The notes under the pieces: generated by a model | The model's input: the letters and a program-made list of their open reading frames with translations, nothing else | Databases searched by the model: none | What the model was told of the DNA's origin: nothing | Assembly (NCBI GenBank): GCA_937991945.1 | Contig: CALKLO010000118.1 | Span: 1-64,000, forward strand | DNA from: an uncultured Granulosicoccus sp. | GTDB taxonomy: Bacteria; Pseudomonadota; Gammaproteobacteria; Granulosicoccales; Granulosicoccaceae | Length of the DNA stretch: 64,000 nucleotides | Reading direction: 5' to 3' | In this document: positions 47,923 through 57,254 of the stretch, piece by piece | Numbering within the stretch: the stretch's first letter is position 1 | Layout of the letters: the number at the start of each line of letters is the position of its first letter | Program-made: the position numbers and the translations under genes

Positions 47923-48498
47923 TTACGAGGGGTGCCTGAGGATATCCACAGGTGCCCCGGGTCGACTATGGATGTCGGCACAATAGACTCGTCTATCGCG
48001 TTGCTCCCGCATTTCGTAATACCGCATTAGGGTTTCTGTGACCACGGGAAAGGCTAGATCTTTCCACGGAATGTCAGACTGGTTAAACAGGCCCACTTCC
48101 AAAGTTTCTTCGTTAGCTTCAGCAAAGCCGTTTTTTAGCTGACCAAAAAACATGATGTACACCTGGCTTATGCGCGGCAGGTTATACACAGCAAATAAAC
48201 GCAGGTCATCACTCTCAGCTGTCGCTTCCTCGTAAGCCTCGCGAGCTGCACCTGCCACTGTGCTCTCCTCGTTTTCCATAAAGCCTGCAGGCAGCGTCCA
48301 GTAGCCATGGCGTGGCTCGATGCCTCGCTTGCACAACAACACCTTGCCTTGCCACTCCAGCAAACATCCCACGACATTTTTCGGGTTCTCATAGTGTATG
48401 AACCCACACGCAGTACACACCTTGCGAGAACGGTTGTCCCCTTCAGGTATTTGCTCTTCAACCTTACTGCCACACTGCGTACAAAATCCGATGGACAT
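47923..48498 (-). CDS. Nudix hydrolase with N-terminal zinc ribbon
   Basis: 191 residues. A zinc ribbon (FCTQCGSKVEE ... KVCTACGFIHYENP) leads into a Nudix domain with the box GFMENEESTVAGAAREAYEE (G-x5-E-x7-R-E-x-x-E-E pattern). The architecture resembles NADH pyrophosphatase NudC-like or ADP-ribose/nucleotide-sugar hydrolases; the NudC SQPWPFPxS motif is not evident. It begins eight bases after the thioesterase gene. Confidence 0.87.
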   Translation of the reverse strand: MSIGFCTQCGSKVEEQIPEGDNRSRKVCTACGFIHYENPKNVVGCLLEWQGKVLLCKRGIEPRHGYWTLPAGFMENEESTVAGAAREAYEEATAESDDLRLFAVYNLPRISQVYIMFFGQLKNGFAEANEETLEVGLFNQSDIPWKDLAFPVVTETLMRYYEMREQRDRRVYCADIHSRPGAPVDILRHPS

Positions 48499-48506
48499 AA
48501 TTGCAA

Positions 48507-48917
48507 TTACTCAGGTGAAAACAGATTTTTAACATCGACAGGCAACGGCACGGATTTACCAAGCACTGTGTCGATCCACACTACTTTGGCACTACCACGC
48601 GTATAGAGTACATCGTCAACGGTTAACCGATACGTAGTAATAAACGAGCTTCTGCCAGCAGAATGCCCACACATTTGTACGTTAATATGCATCGGATAGG
48701 TTACGGGTTTTAAGTACTCTGCGTGATTATCGACAATAACAATCCCGTGGTTTTCAGGGTTCGAGGCGGCATAACCTGATTGCTCATACCATTCGAGTCG
48801 AGCTTGCTCGAAATAGCGAAAGTACATGATGTTATTGACATGACCCATCGCATCCATATCACCCCACCGGATAGGGAAATCAGTTTGATGGAGGAATATC
48901 TCTTTCGAATCTGCCAT
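48507..48917 (-). CDS. Acyl-CoA thioesterase, 4HBT hot-dog family
   Basis: 136-residue hot-dog-fold thioesterase. The N-terminal catalytic pattern FPIRWGDMDAMGHVNNIMYFRYFEQA is the 4HBT/YbgC signature with the active Asp. It probably hydrolyses acyl-CoA or acyl-ACP esters in the cytoplasm. It lies downstream of the LplT-PlsC fusion by about 40 bases on the same strand, consistent with a lipid-metabolism role. Confidence 0.9.
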   Translation of the reverse strand: MADSKEIFLHQTDFPIRWGDMDAMGHVNNIMYFRYFEQARLEWYEQSGYAASNPENHGIVIVDNHAEYLKPVTYPMHINVQMCGHSAGRSSFITTYRLTVDDVLYTRGSAKVVWIDTVLGKSVPLPVDVKNLFSPE

Positions 48918-48957
48918 AGGAATTTACTAAGTAGAATAGGTACAGCTGCGCAGCGGA

Positions 48958-50868
48958 TTATCGCCGCTCACCTCGAAGTTGTCGAACGTTCTCTTTTAAC
49001 GCCTCTAAATCGAGATTGTCTGGCGCTACCGCCTCACCCACATTCAAACCGATGCGAGCGAAAACGCGACGCGGCAATTTAAAGAAAGCAGCGCCGCCTT
49101 TACGGCTAAACAAACTGCCCCACAAACCCTGAAGCGCTACCGGAATAACTGGCACCGGCTGCTCTCCCAGCACGCGAACAATGCCTGGCTTGAAGGGATT
49201 CATTTCACCGTCTCGAGTAATTTCACCCTCTGGGAAAATACACAATAAATCGCCATTGGCCAGTGCTGCCTTCATTTCGACGAATGCACTATCGAACATC
49301 GCTTTGTCTTCACGCTGACCGGCAATGGGAATGGCTTGAGCCGTTCTAAAAATAAAATTAAGTACTGGGATCTGATAAATTTTGTAGTACATAACAAACC
49401 GCATAGGCCGTCGTATACACCCTGCAAGAATAAGCGCATCAACAAAGCTGACATGATTGACAGCAATGATTGCCGCACCCTCGTCAGGAATATTCTCTAA
49501 GCCTCGCTTTTGAACTCTGTAGGCCGTATGCACTAGAAGCCATACCAAAAAGCGCATAAAAAATTCTGGTACTTGCTTGAAAATGTAGAGCGCCACAGCG
49601 GCGTTCATGATTGCCAAGACCAAAAACATTTGAGGAACTGTTGCGCCAGCACTCAACAGAAGCAAAGCGAACACCGCCGACAACACCATGAACAACGCGT
49701 TAATAATGTTATTGCAAGCAATAGCGCGAGACAGTCTTTCAGGTGCACTTCTTTGCTGGATCAGCGCATAGAGAGGGACGATATAAAATCCGCCAAACAA
49801 ACCAATCAACAAAATATCGAATAAAACACGCCAGGCACCATCGGCCAGAATGAATGCCAGCACGCCTAAATCAGCACCCAGTGGAAGCGACGGTGTTGCG
49901 AAGAATAGATCCAGACCAAACACGGTTAGCCCTATTGCTCCAAACGGCACTAACCCAATTTCTACTCGACCATGAGACAAGCGCTCGCACAGTACCGAAC
50001 CTGTCCCGATTCCCACAGAAAAGCATCCCAGCATTATCGTAAACACATCGACGTTTCCCCCAATGACATCTCTAGCGAAAACGGGAAACTGAGCCAAATA
50101 AGTTGCTCCTAAAAACCAGAACCATGAGATGGCAAGGATTGATTGGAAAACAACAAAGTTCTTAGATGTTTCTCTTACCAGCTTGACGGTTTCAGTAAAC
50201 GGGTTGAACCGGACAATTAATGTCGGATCGCTCGCTGGTGAGTGCGGTATCAAGCGACTTGCCACATAACCTGAAATGGCAACTACGAGAAGGACGACGG
50301 ACACCAGCACAGTACTGCCGTCAGTTGCGCTGGCAATAAGTTGCGTTCCCGAGATAGTGCCAATCAGAATCGCTAAAAATGTACCCAACTCAACTAACCC
50401 AATTCCACCGGTTAGCTCAGCAGGCGTCAGATGTTGAGGCAGTATTCCGAACTTTATCGGACCAAAGAAGGCCGACTGTGTACCCATGAGGAACAGGACA
50501 CCAATAAGCAATGGAACACTTTGCAGGTAGAAGGCCGCGACGCCACAGCTCATGATGCCAATCTCGGCCAACTTGATTCGGCGGATTAGAGCCGACTTTT
50601 CGTATTTGTCGGCTATTTGACCGAAGATCGCCGAAAAAAGGAAAAAGGGCAATATAAAAAGCCCCGCCGCCAAGTTAATCATCAATCCATCGTTCATGGA
50701 GGATGACTGAACCGCAGCAAAAGCGATCAGCGCTATGAGCGCATTTTTATAAACGTTGTCATTGAATACACCCAGAAATTGCGTTATGAAAAACGGTGCG
50801 AACCGCCTTTGCCTCAGCAATTGAAATTGACTCGGGGAATGACTCGTTTGGGTCTTCTCTTGATTCAT
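48958..50868 (-). CDS. MFS (LplT-like) - lysophospholipid acyltransferase fusion
   Basis: 636-residue inner-membrane fusion. The N-terminal half has an LplT-like MFS transporter of about twelve helices (FITQFLGVFNDNVYKNALI), which flips lysophospholipids. The C-terminal half carries a PlsC-type acyltransferase: VNHVSFVDALIL with the H-x4-D active site, and FPEGEITRDGEM for substrate binding. The acyl-ACP synthetase domain found in some Aas fusions is absent. ATG at 50866-50868 is preferred over GTG at 50910. Confidence 0.9.
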   Translation of the reverse strand: MNQEKTQTSHSPSQFQLLRQRRFAPFFITQFLGVFNDNVYKNALIALIAFAAVQSSSMNDGLMINLAAGLFILPFFLFSAIFGQIADKYEKSALIRRIKLAEIGIMSCGVAAFYLQSVPLLIGVLFLMGTQSAFFGPIKFGILPQHLTPAELTGGIGLVELGTFLAILIGTISGTQLIASATDGSTVLVSVVLLVVAISGYVASRLIPHSPASDPTLIVRFNPFTETVKLVRETSKNFVVFQSILAISWFWFLGATYLAQFPVFARDVIGGNVDVFTIMLGCFSVGIGTGSVLCERLSHGRVEIGLVPFGAIGLTVFGLDLFFATPSLPLGADLGVLAFILADGAWRVLFDILLIGLFGGFYIVPLYALIQQRSAPERLSRAIACNNIINALFMVLSAVFALLLLSAGATVPQMFLVLAIMNAAVALYIFKQVPEFFMRFLVWLLVHTAYRVQKRGLENIPDEGAAIIAVNHVSFVDALILAGCIRRPMRFVMYYKIYQIPVLNFIFRTAQAIPIAGQREDKAMFDSAFVEMKAALANGDLLCIFPEGEITRDGEMNPFKPGIVRVLGEQPVPVIPVALQGLWGSLFSRKGGAAFFKLPRRVFARIGLNVGEAVAPDNLDLEALKENVRQLRGERR

Positions 50869-51066
50869 AGAGCTCGTCAGCAAAACAGCTGCTCGACTGA
50901 GAGCTATCACATAACCTACATTGAATCAAAAATGGTGCCATAGATCCAGCTTTAAAGCTGCATCGCGCCTGCCTACTATATCCAAGCAGGCTTTGCTCGG
51001 TCAAAGCGACCGATAGGCACCCAATTTTTTGACGCCCGTAGTGGGCGGCACGATAGTGATAGTGCC

Positions 51067-51279
51067 TTAAGCGACTGGCGCAACTTCAGATGCTTGCCAC
51101 CCTTTATCACCTTGACTAGCAACAAATTCGACCTGTTGGCCTTCACTCAACGAGCGATAGCCTTCACCTTGGATAACTCTGTAGTGAACAAAAACATCAT
51201 CACCTTGTGGGCTAACAATGAAACCGTAGCCTTTCGCGTTATCAAACCACTTTACAGTGCCTTGCTGTCGATCGGACAT
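51067..51279 (-). CDS. Cold-shock domain protein
   Basis: 70-residue RNA/ssDNA-binding OB-fold protein. RNP1 is KGYGFIV and RNP2 is VFVHY, with the start [10 protein letters not shown]. It ends [16 protein letters not shown] nine bases upstream of the ATG supports the start. A structured leader precedes it. Which paralogue (CspA, CspD or CspE type) cannot be assigned. Confidence 0.96.
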   Translation of the reverse strand: MSDRQQGTVKWFDNAKGYGFIVSPQGDDVFVHYRVIQGEGYRSLSEGQQVEFVASQGDKGWQASEVAPVA

Positions 51280-51301
51280 AATTTGAGACTCCTCTCCTCA
51301 G

Positions 51302-51322
51302 GCCCCACAAGCACTGCGGGGC
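51302..51322 (-). promoter_or_regulatory. Hairpin adjacent to the cold-shock gene ribosome binding site
   Basis: On the minus strand, GCCCCGCA and TGTGGGGC pair over eight positions (one G-U) with a five-base loop. It ends a few bases upstream of a purine-rich stretch (GAGGAGAGGAG) that holds the Shine-Dalgarno. It may modulate translation as in other csp leaders, but no temperature-dependent switch can be claimed from sequence alone. Confidence 0.5.
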
Positions 51323-51410
51323 TCAACATTGGAGAAAAATAGCATGAGCTATGCACAAAGCTAGGATAGCTACATCGGTTGCAACGCTTGTTCACATTTG
51401 CCGGTTTAAA

Positions 51411-54101
51411 TCACTTCAAACTCTTACTGACTAACTCATACACGTCAGGCGACAACTCACCGGATTGCAGTATGCGTTCAAGCTGCGCTTTCATAAGCTC
51501 TTTTGATTGCGCTTCCAGTTTCTTCCAGCGCCCAAGCGGACTGACCATGCGCGCAGCAACTTGTGGATTAAATTTATCCAACTGAATGACCTGATCAGCG
51601 AGCAACCGATACCCTGCACCATCGCCACCATGAAAACCACGGGGGTTACTCATAGCGAAGCTGCCTACGACAGATCTCAACCGATTCGGATTTGCCGCAT
51701 CAAAATCTTCATGCGTTAACAACGTGTTTATATCACCCACTATGCTTGCTCGCCGTGACAGTGCTTGCACTGCAAACCATTTATCCAACACCAATCGGTT
51801 TTCACGTGCCGACTGATAGAAGTCGTTTAAACACTCTGTCCTTGCAGGGCTATCGGTATGACATAAACACGCAATAGCTGCGAGACGATCAGTCATGTTT
51901 GTTGACTGTTGATATTGCGCGACAGCCATAGCCTGCCAACGCTCGGCTGGCAAGAAGCTCAATAGTGCCAGAGCTGTATTTGCTAGACTTCTCAACCCCA
52001 TAGATTGAGAGTCCAGTAGGGGTAGATCAGTACGCCTACTGTTAGTCACCAAATTTGATAGCTGAACGTACAGTGTCTGTGCAATATGTGCAGACACTGC
52101 ATCAACGGCTGCCACCAGCTTGGAATAATTTAAGTCTATGACTGCCTCGGCAATGGTATCGATGGTGGGCAAGCTTAGCGCTTCAGCTTTAAATGCTGGA
52201 TCAAGAGTGTCATCATTCAACAAGGCTTCTAATGCCGAAATTAAACCGCTTGCAGCATCGGTTAGGCTATTACCGTTCATAACATTAATAATGACGCGCT
52301 GGGCAAGTCTCTGGCCAGCCTCCCAACGATTAAACGCATCAGAATCGTTAGCAATAAGAAAGGACAGGGTCTCTTCAGACACCTCTTGATTCAAAATAAC
52401 CGGTGCCGAAAAACCTCTCAGTAATGAGGCAACGGGGGCTTGCGGTATATCTTGAAAACGAAAGGTTTGTTCACGCTGCGTTACATTCAAAAGCACACCA
52501 TGCTCGGTTGGCGAGCCAGGCAACGAATACTCATTACCGTTGGCATCTAACAAGCCGACAACCAACGGAATATGTAACGGTGGCTTTTCAGCTTGCCCTG
52601 GTGTCTCAGGACACGACTGCCTTATCATTAGTGAATAACACGAGGAATCTTCGTCGTAGCTTTCGGTCACGCTCAGCGTTGGTGTGCCAGCCGTGCTGTA
52701 CCAACGCCTGAATTGAGAAAGGTCCAATTCGGCAACACTCTGCATCGCATCGATGAAGGCGTCGCAGGTTGTTGCCGATCCATCGTGCCGGGCGACGTAT
52801 TCGTCCATACCTAACCGCCACTGGTCAGCACCTAGCAGCGTATGCAGCATGCGTATGACTTCTGCACCTTTCTCATAAACGGTTAGCGTATAAAAATTAT
52901 TGATCTCTATATAACTATCGGGGCGTATGGGGTGCGACATAGGGCCAGCGTCTTCAGGAAACTGACGCGCCCTTAACAGCCTGACATCTTCAATGCGTTT
53001 TACCGTCGCTGAGTGCATATCGCTGGAAAAACATTGATCTCTGAATACCGTTAACCCTTCTTTCAGACTCAGCTGAAACCAATCACGGCACGTAATTCTG
53101 TTGCCTGTCCAATTATGGAAATACTCATGCGCAATAACCGCCTCAACACCTAAGTAATCACTATCGGTGGCGGTCTCAGGGTCAGCCAGTACAAACCGTG
53201 AATTAAACACATTGAGCCCTTTGTTTTCCATGGCCCCCATATTGAAGTCATCAACCGCTACGATCATAAAACAATCAAGATCGTACTCAAGTCCGTACAC
53301 CTCTTCATCCCAACGCATGGAGGCAATTAACGATTGCATAGCAAAATCGCATCGCTCAATATTGTGTTGCTGCACGTAAATTTGCAGTAGCACGTCTCGC
53401 CCTGATGCCGTAACAAAGCGCTCTTCTATGTGAGCAAGATCTCCTGCTACCAACGCAAATAAATAACACGGCTTTGGGTGAGGGTCATGCCATTTAGCAC
53501 GGTGCAAACCGTTGTCGAGCTCTTCATGCAACACTCGGTTGCCATTGGCAAGCAACACAGGGTAGTCCTTCGCATTGGCCACTATCTCAACGTCATAGAT
53601 GGACAAAACATCGGGTCTATCGAGGTAGTAGGTAATTTTGCGAAAACCTTCTGCTTCGCATTGGGTGCAAAAATTTCCGCTAGAACGGTACAACCCTTCT
53701 AACGCTTTATTAGCATTTGGATTGATGATGGTCACGATACTGACCACACAGCGCCCAGGAAGCTTAACAAGGTGCAGCTCGGTTGCACTGACGGTATAGG
53801 CATCTTTAGGCAATAGAGCGCCGTCTAAAGAAACTGACTCTAGAACACAGTCGACCCCTTGAAGCACTAACTCGAAGTGCTGGCGCTCAGTTGCACTCGC
53901 AGTTGCACTCGCAGTTGCACTCGCAGTTGCACTCGCAGTTGCACTCGCAGTTGCACCCGCGCTTGCGTGCGCCAGTGTCAACTCACTGGTGACTCGCGTG
54001 GCTGTAGGGTCTAACTCGAAAAGCAAACCTGTATGAGCGATTGACCACTCAGGCGCTAGATAGTCTTCTCGGTATATGGTGACGGGGGTGTTCGTGTCCA
54101 T
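51411..54101 (-). CDS. pepN: Aminopeptidase N (M1 family)
   Basis: 896-residue zinc aminopeptidase, normally cytoplasmic. Exopeptidase motif GAMEN lies in DDFNMGAMENKGLNVFNSR. Zinc ligands are H325-E-Y-F-H329 and E348 in the KEGLTVF segment. The N-terminal beta domain, catalytic domain, Ig-like domain and helical C-terminal domain match PepN. An Ala-Thr-Ser repeat (about residues 48-72) encoded by a 12-bp tandem repeat lengthens a loop in the N-terminal domain and may explain the extra length over E. coli PepN (870 residues). Confidence 0.95.
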   Translation of the reverse strand: MDTNTPVTIYREDYLAPEWSIAHTGLLFELDPTATRVTSELTLAHASAGATASATASATASATASATASATERQHFELVLQGVDCVLESVSLDGALLPKDAYTVSATELHLVKLPGRCVVSIVTIINPNANKALEGLYRSSGNFCTQCEAEGFRKITYYLDRPDVLSIYDVEIVANAKDYPVLLANGNRVLHEELDNGLHRAKWHDPHPKPCYLFALVAGDLAHIEERFVTASGRDVLLQIYVQQHNIERCDFAMQSLIASMRWDEEVYGLEYDLDCFMIVAVDDFNMGAMENKGLNVFNSRFVLADPETATDSDYLGVEAVIAHEYFHNWTGNRITCRDWFQLSLKEGLTVFRDQCFSSDMHSATVKRIEDVRLLRARQFPEDAGPMSHPIRPDSYIEINNFYTLTVYEKGAEVIRMLHTLLGADQWRLGMDEYVARHDGSATTCDAFIDAMQSVAELDLSQFRRWYSTAGTPTLSVTESYDEDSSCYSLMIRQSCPETPGQAEKPPLHIPLVVGLLDANGNEYSLPGSPTEHGVLLNVTQREQTFRFQDIPQAPVASLLRGFSAPVILNQEVSEETLSFLIANDSDAFNRWEAGQRLAQRVIINVMNGNSLTDAASGLISALEALLNDDTLDPAFKAEALSLPTIDTIAEAVIDLNYSKLVAAVDAVSAHIAQTLYVQLSNLVTNSRRTDLPLLDSQSMGLRSLANTALALLSFLPAERWQAMAVAQYQQSTNMTDRLAAIACLCHTDSPARTECLNDFYQSARENRLVLDKWFAVQALSRRASIVGDINTLLTHEDFDAANPNRLRSVVGSFAMSNPRGFHGGDGAGYRLLADQVIQLDKFNPQVAARMVSPLGRWKKLEAQSKELMKAQLERILQSGELSPDVYELVSKSLK
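53888..53959 (-). repeat. Six-copy 12-bp tandem repeat inside pepN
   Basis: Plus-strand unit CAGTTGCACTCG is repeated exactly five times (53888-53947), then once as CAGTTGCACCCG (53948-53959). As a 12-base unit it preserves the reading frame and encodes an Ala-Thr-Ala-Ser repeat. Copy-number changes would alter the protein by four residues each. Confidence 0.92.
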
Positions 54102-54209
54102 ACTGCTCCATTCTCAGGGGAATTCAACATGACCCACATGAGGATCATGTCCAATAAAGCAGCAATCTTACCTCAATCCTCGCCGAGTCTTGAGTCACCT
54201 AAATCCATA

Positions 54210-55517
54210 CTACTTAAATCCTGGCATCAACAATTTGGGTAACCACAAGACGATTTCAGGGAAAATAATGATAAGAAGCAAAATCATCAGCATCGGTGCA
54301 AGGATGATGACAACGTCTCGCAACACTGTCACCACATTAACCTTGGCAATGGAGGCCGATATGAGCAAACACAAGCCGTAAGGTGGCGTAACCAAACCAA
54401 AGGCAAGTGACACGATACCGATAATGGCAAACACCACTGGGTGAATCTCAGCGGCGGCGGCCACCGGATACAACACCGTACCTAAGATGATAATTGCCGG
54501 TATCGCATCAATGAACAATCCAAAGAGTAGAAAGAAGATGGCAATGACAATGGAGGTACCAAACTGACCCATTTCAAGACCGGTCATAACACCTACCATA
54601 AGTCTTGGCACATTATAAAAAGCCAACATCCAACCAAACACTGAAGCGGTGCCTATTGCAAATAACGATATCGATGCAAAGCGCCCCGTCTCATAGAGAA
54701 TACCGATGGTGTCTTTAATATTGATGGTGCGGTAAACGACAACACCCAGAAAAAGTGAGTAAAACGCAGCGATGATAGCGCTCTCTGTGGGTGTGACTAT
54801 TCCGCCAACAATACCGCCAATCACGAATACCGGTGTCAACAGCGCCAAACCAGCGCCTTTGAGCGCACGCCACAATTCACCCCTTGCCGGCTTACCAGTG
54901 GTCGGATACCCGTACACGACGGCATACCCATACACCGTCAGCATCAGCGCACCTGCAATCATAAGGCCCGGGATTGCACCCGCTAAAAATAATGCACCCA
55001 CTGATTGAGACATGACCCCCCCCCACACAATCATGAGGATGCTGGGAGGAATAATGACACCCATAACGGATGAGCAAGCGGTGATAGCGACGGTAAAGCG
55101 TGCATCGAAACCTTGCTTGGTCATTGCTGGGATCAGTATTTTTCCACAACCAGCAGCATCGGCTGTTGATGACCCTGATATGCCTGCAAACAACATAGAC
55201 ACCATGACGTTTACATGCCCCAAACCACCAGGCAGCCAACCTGTTAATACCGTGGCCAAGCCAATTAGACGATCTGTAATTTTGCCGCTATTCATTAGGT
55301 TCGCAGCAAGAAGAAAGAACGGCACAGCTAGTAAAATAAACGACGTATACGAATTTAGCATCCGGTCCATGATGAGGAACGGCGTTAATCGAAGGTCAAG
55401 AACGACTAACGGTATGGTGGCGATACCCAGCGCAAAAGCTACAGGGACTCGCGCAATAACCAAAGAAATAAATCCGGCAAGTAGGATGAAACAAGCCATA
55501 CCTGTTGAGACGATCAT
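54210..55517 (-). CDS. dctM: TRAP transporter large permease DctM
   Basis: 435-residue membrane protein of the tripartite ATP-independent periplasmic transporter. Around a dozen hydrophobic segments, with AGISGSSTADAAGCGKILIP and GRFASISLFAIGTAS, match DctM. It uses a sodium gradient and receives substrate from the DctP protein encoded upstream. Substrate is unknown. Its start overlaps the DctQ stop by four bases. Confidence 0.94.
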   Translation of the reverse strand: MIVSTGMACFILLAGFISLVIARVPVAFALGIATIPLVVLDLRLTPFLIMDRMLNSYTSFILLAVPFFLLAANLMNSGKITDRLIGLATVLTGWLPGGLGHVNVMVSMLFAGISGSSTADAAGCGKILIPAMTKQGFDARFTVAITACSSVMGVIIPPSILMIVWGGVMSQSVGALFLAGAIPGLMIAGALMLTVYGYAVVYGYPTTGKPARGELWRALKGAGLALLTPVFVIGGIVGGIVTPTESAIIAAFYSLFLGVVVYRTINIKDTIGILYETGRFASISLFAIGTASVFGWMLAFYNVPRLMVGVMTGLEMGQFGTSIVIAIFFLLFGLFIDAIPAIIILGTVLYPVAAAAEIHPVVFAIIGIVSLAFGLVTPPYGLCLLISASIAKVNVVTVLRDVVIILAPMLMILLLIIIFPEIVLWLPKLLMPGFK

Positions 55518-56011
55518 TGTGCAACTCCGTCGCCACTAAGCTTGAATTCTTGAAAAGTCTGCCAGAGTCTAAAAATCGAAAACGCGGCCCAGCTAAAGCC
55601 GGCAATTGGCACAGTGATATAAATGATAAGCATATTCACTTGCAGCATTACAGATGTTTGTATTGCGCCAAATTGTGCGTAACCAATACCGTAGTAGGCA
55701 AACAGCACGGCAAAAATACACAGTACAACTTGTACAAACCCTTGTTGGATTAACTTGCCAAGCCGAGACTTAGCTACAGGCACAACATGCACATCAAAGT
55801 GAGTGCCCTCCCATACCGCAATAATGGACCCGAGCATTACCATCCACACAAACAAGAAGGTAGCCAATTCTTCAGTCCACAAATAGACCGGGATTATTCC
55901 GGTGTATCTGGCCAACACCTGCATAGACACGGGGATAATCAAAGCGCCGACAAGGCAACCTAATACAACGCGAAGAAACTGACAGTATCCTTCAAGTACT
56001 TTTTCAATCAT
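55514..56011 (-). CDS. dctQ: TRAP transporter small permease DctQ
   Basis: 165-residue protein with four predicted helices; the segment YLWTEELATFLFVWMVMLGS is the DctQ signature. It partners DctM. I chose ATG at 56009-56011 (MIEKVLEGYC) because AAGGA (56017-56021) lies at the proper distance; the longer frame to 56032 lacks this support. It follows dctP after 145 bases that contain a strong hairpin. Confidence 0.92.
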   Translation of the reverse strand: MIEKVLEGYCQFLRVVLGCLVGALIIPVSMQVLARYTGIIPVYLWTEELATFLFVWMVMLGSIIAVWEGTHFDVHVVPVAKSRLGKLIQQGFVQVVLCIFAVLFAYYGIGYAQFGAIQTSVMLQVNMLIIYITVPIAGFSWAAFSIFRLWQTFQEFKLSGDGVAQ

Positions 56012-56016
56012 GACGT

Positions 56017-56021
56017 TCCTT
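56017..56021 (-). promoter_or_regulatory. Ribosome binding site fixing the dctQ start
   Basis: Minus-strand AAGGA five to six bases upstream of ATG 56011. It favours that start over the upstream in-frame ATG at 56032. Confidence 0.7.
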
Positions 56022-56084
56022 TCGGGGCACAAAGGGCGACAATCGTCCTCGATAAGTGCCTTGATCGATTTTATGAAAAGCTCC

Positions 56085-56119
56085 CTCCTCCCACAACCCG
56101 GTACTAGGTGTGGAAGGAG
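56085..56119 (-). promoter_or_regulatory. Hairpin between dctP and dctQ
   Basis: Arms CTCCTCCCACA (56085-56095) and TGTGGAAGGAG (56109-56119) pair in the minus-strand transcript over eleven positions with one G-U. GCTTTTC follows a few bases later. It probably causes partial termination or protects upstream dctP mRNA, giving more solute-binding protein than permease, as seen in many binding-protein operons. Confidence 0.6.
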
Positions 56120-56156
56120 AACACGAGCCTTATTAAGAGCCTAAAAAATACTGTAA

Positions 56157-57152
56157 TTACTTACTACGAATTGCTGCTAACAACTCTTCAGCACCTAGCT
56201 CTGCAGCGTAAGCATCCTGAACAGGTGTTACTAACTCGAGTAATTTCTCTCGGTCTGCAAAGTCATGAACTTCGATTTGACCTGCAACTTTCATTTGCTC
56301 AAGCTTCAGTGAATCTTCTGAAGATTCAACTCCACGACCATAATCGCCTGCTTCTGCACCAGCTTGCATAACAACCGCTTGTAGTTCAGCAGACAGCTTA
56401 CGGAAAGACTTTCCACTCATGATGATTGGACGAACCGTGATGGAATGCTGAGTCAAAGTGATATGCGGTGCTACTTCAAAAAACTTGTACTGAAGTAAGC
56501 TTGCAGATTCGTTTTCAAGACCATCTACAACACCTGTTTGAATCGCGTTATACACTTCTGAATACGCGATAGCTGAAGGAGCAGCAGTTATGGCTTGGAA
56601 AACTCTTGCCTGAATGGGAGCACCCATAACACGCATTTTGTGGCCACCTAACTCTTCAATGTTAGAAATTTTCTTGTTAGAGATTAGGTTTCTAGTACCA
56701 CCACCCGCATAACCAACAATGATCAGATCAGCTTTGTCTAAAAGCTCTTCTTCTAATGGCTTTAATACGTCCGAAGATAAAACTGAATTCCAATGCTCTA
56801 GATCACGGAATACGAACGGCATATCCATTAACGGAAGTGAAGGCGCAAAACGAGCTAGGTTAGATGGGGCAATAATCGCATAATCGATAGCGACGCCTTG
56901 AGTTAAAAAGTTAACGTAGTCAGGCTCAATGCCCAGTTCGCTGTTGCCGCGTAAATCGAAGGTGATTTGCTCACCAGCCTTCTCATTGACCAATTCACCA
57001 AACTTGATCAGCGTCTTGCTATAGGAATGCTCGTTGTCAAACAAGCTAGCTCCGCGCAGCGTTAAATCAGCAGCACCCGCTGAGGTGACAGCCATTACCG
57101 CAAGCCCTGCAACCGCAGCGCTGGTCATTCTTTTTTTAAGATTCTTAATCAT
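56157..57152 (-). CDS. dctP: TRAP transporter solute-binding protein DctP
   Basis: 331-residue periplasmic binding protein. The signal peptide MIKNLKKRMTSAAVAGLAVMAV ends near SAGAAD (first 20 residues or so). The DctP fold has DMPFVFRDLEHWNSVL and the conserved GHKMRVMGAPIQARVFQ with the substrate-carboxylate Arg. The segment QTGVVDGLENESASL is also typical. Ligand is an organic acid of unknown type. GGAGGGAAT precedes the ATG. First gene of dctPQM, preceded by a promoter and palindromic operator. Confidence 0.94.
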   Translation of the reverse strand: MIKNLKKRMTSAAVAGLAVMAVTSAGAADLTLRGASLFDNEHSYSKTLIKFGELVNEKAGEQITFDLRGNSELGIEPDYVNFLTQGVAIDYAIIAPSNLARFAPSLPLMDMPFVFRDLEHWNSVLSSDVLKPLEEELLDKADLIIVGYAGGGTRNLISNKKISNIEELGGHKMRVMGAPIQARVFQAITAAPSAIAYSEVYNAIQTGVVDGLENESASLLQYKFFEVAPHITLTQHSITVRPIIMSGKSFRKLSAELQAVVMQAGAEAGDYGRGVESSEDSLKLEQMKVAGQIEVHDFADREKLLELVTPVQDAYAAELGAEELLAAIRSK

Positions 57153-57219
57153 ATTCCCTCCATATGCCCTTTAGAGCAACCAATGAAATGCCGAGAATCC
57201 CTCTAAGAAAAACGTGCTG

Positions 57220-57249
57220 AACATAGTCTCAGTCAAGGGCATCAGCCAA
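57220..57249 (-). promoter_or_regulatory. Putative dctP promoter
   Basis: On the minus strand, -35 TTGGCT (57244-57249) and -10 TATGTT (57220-57225) are separated by 18 bases. The -10 lies about 68 bases upstream of the dctP ATG. The spacing is good; hexamers are moderate matches. Confidence 0.5.
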
Positions 57250-57254
57250 TCCAG

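Noticed and set aside
50999-51060. Small inverted repeat CGCCC/GGGCG downstream of the cold-shock gene as a terminator
   Set aside because: Minus-strand transcript would have an A-run, not a U-run, after the stem.
53888-53959. Repeat considered as CRISPR array
   Set aside because: Units are 12 bases, contiguous and without spacers, inside an intact coding sequence.
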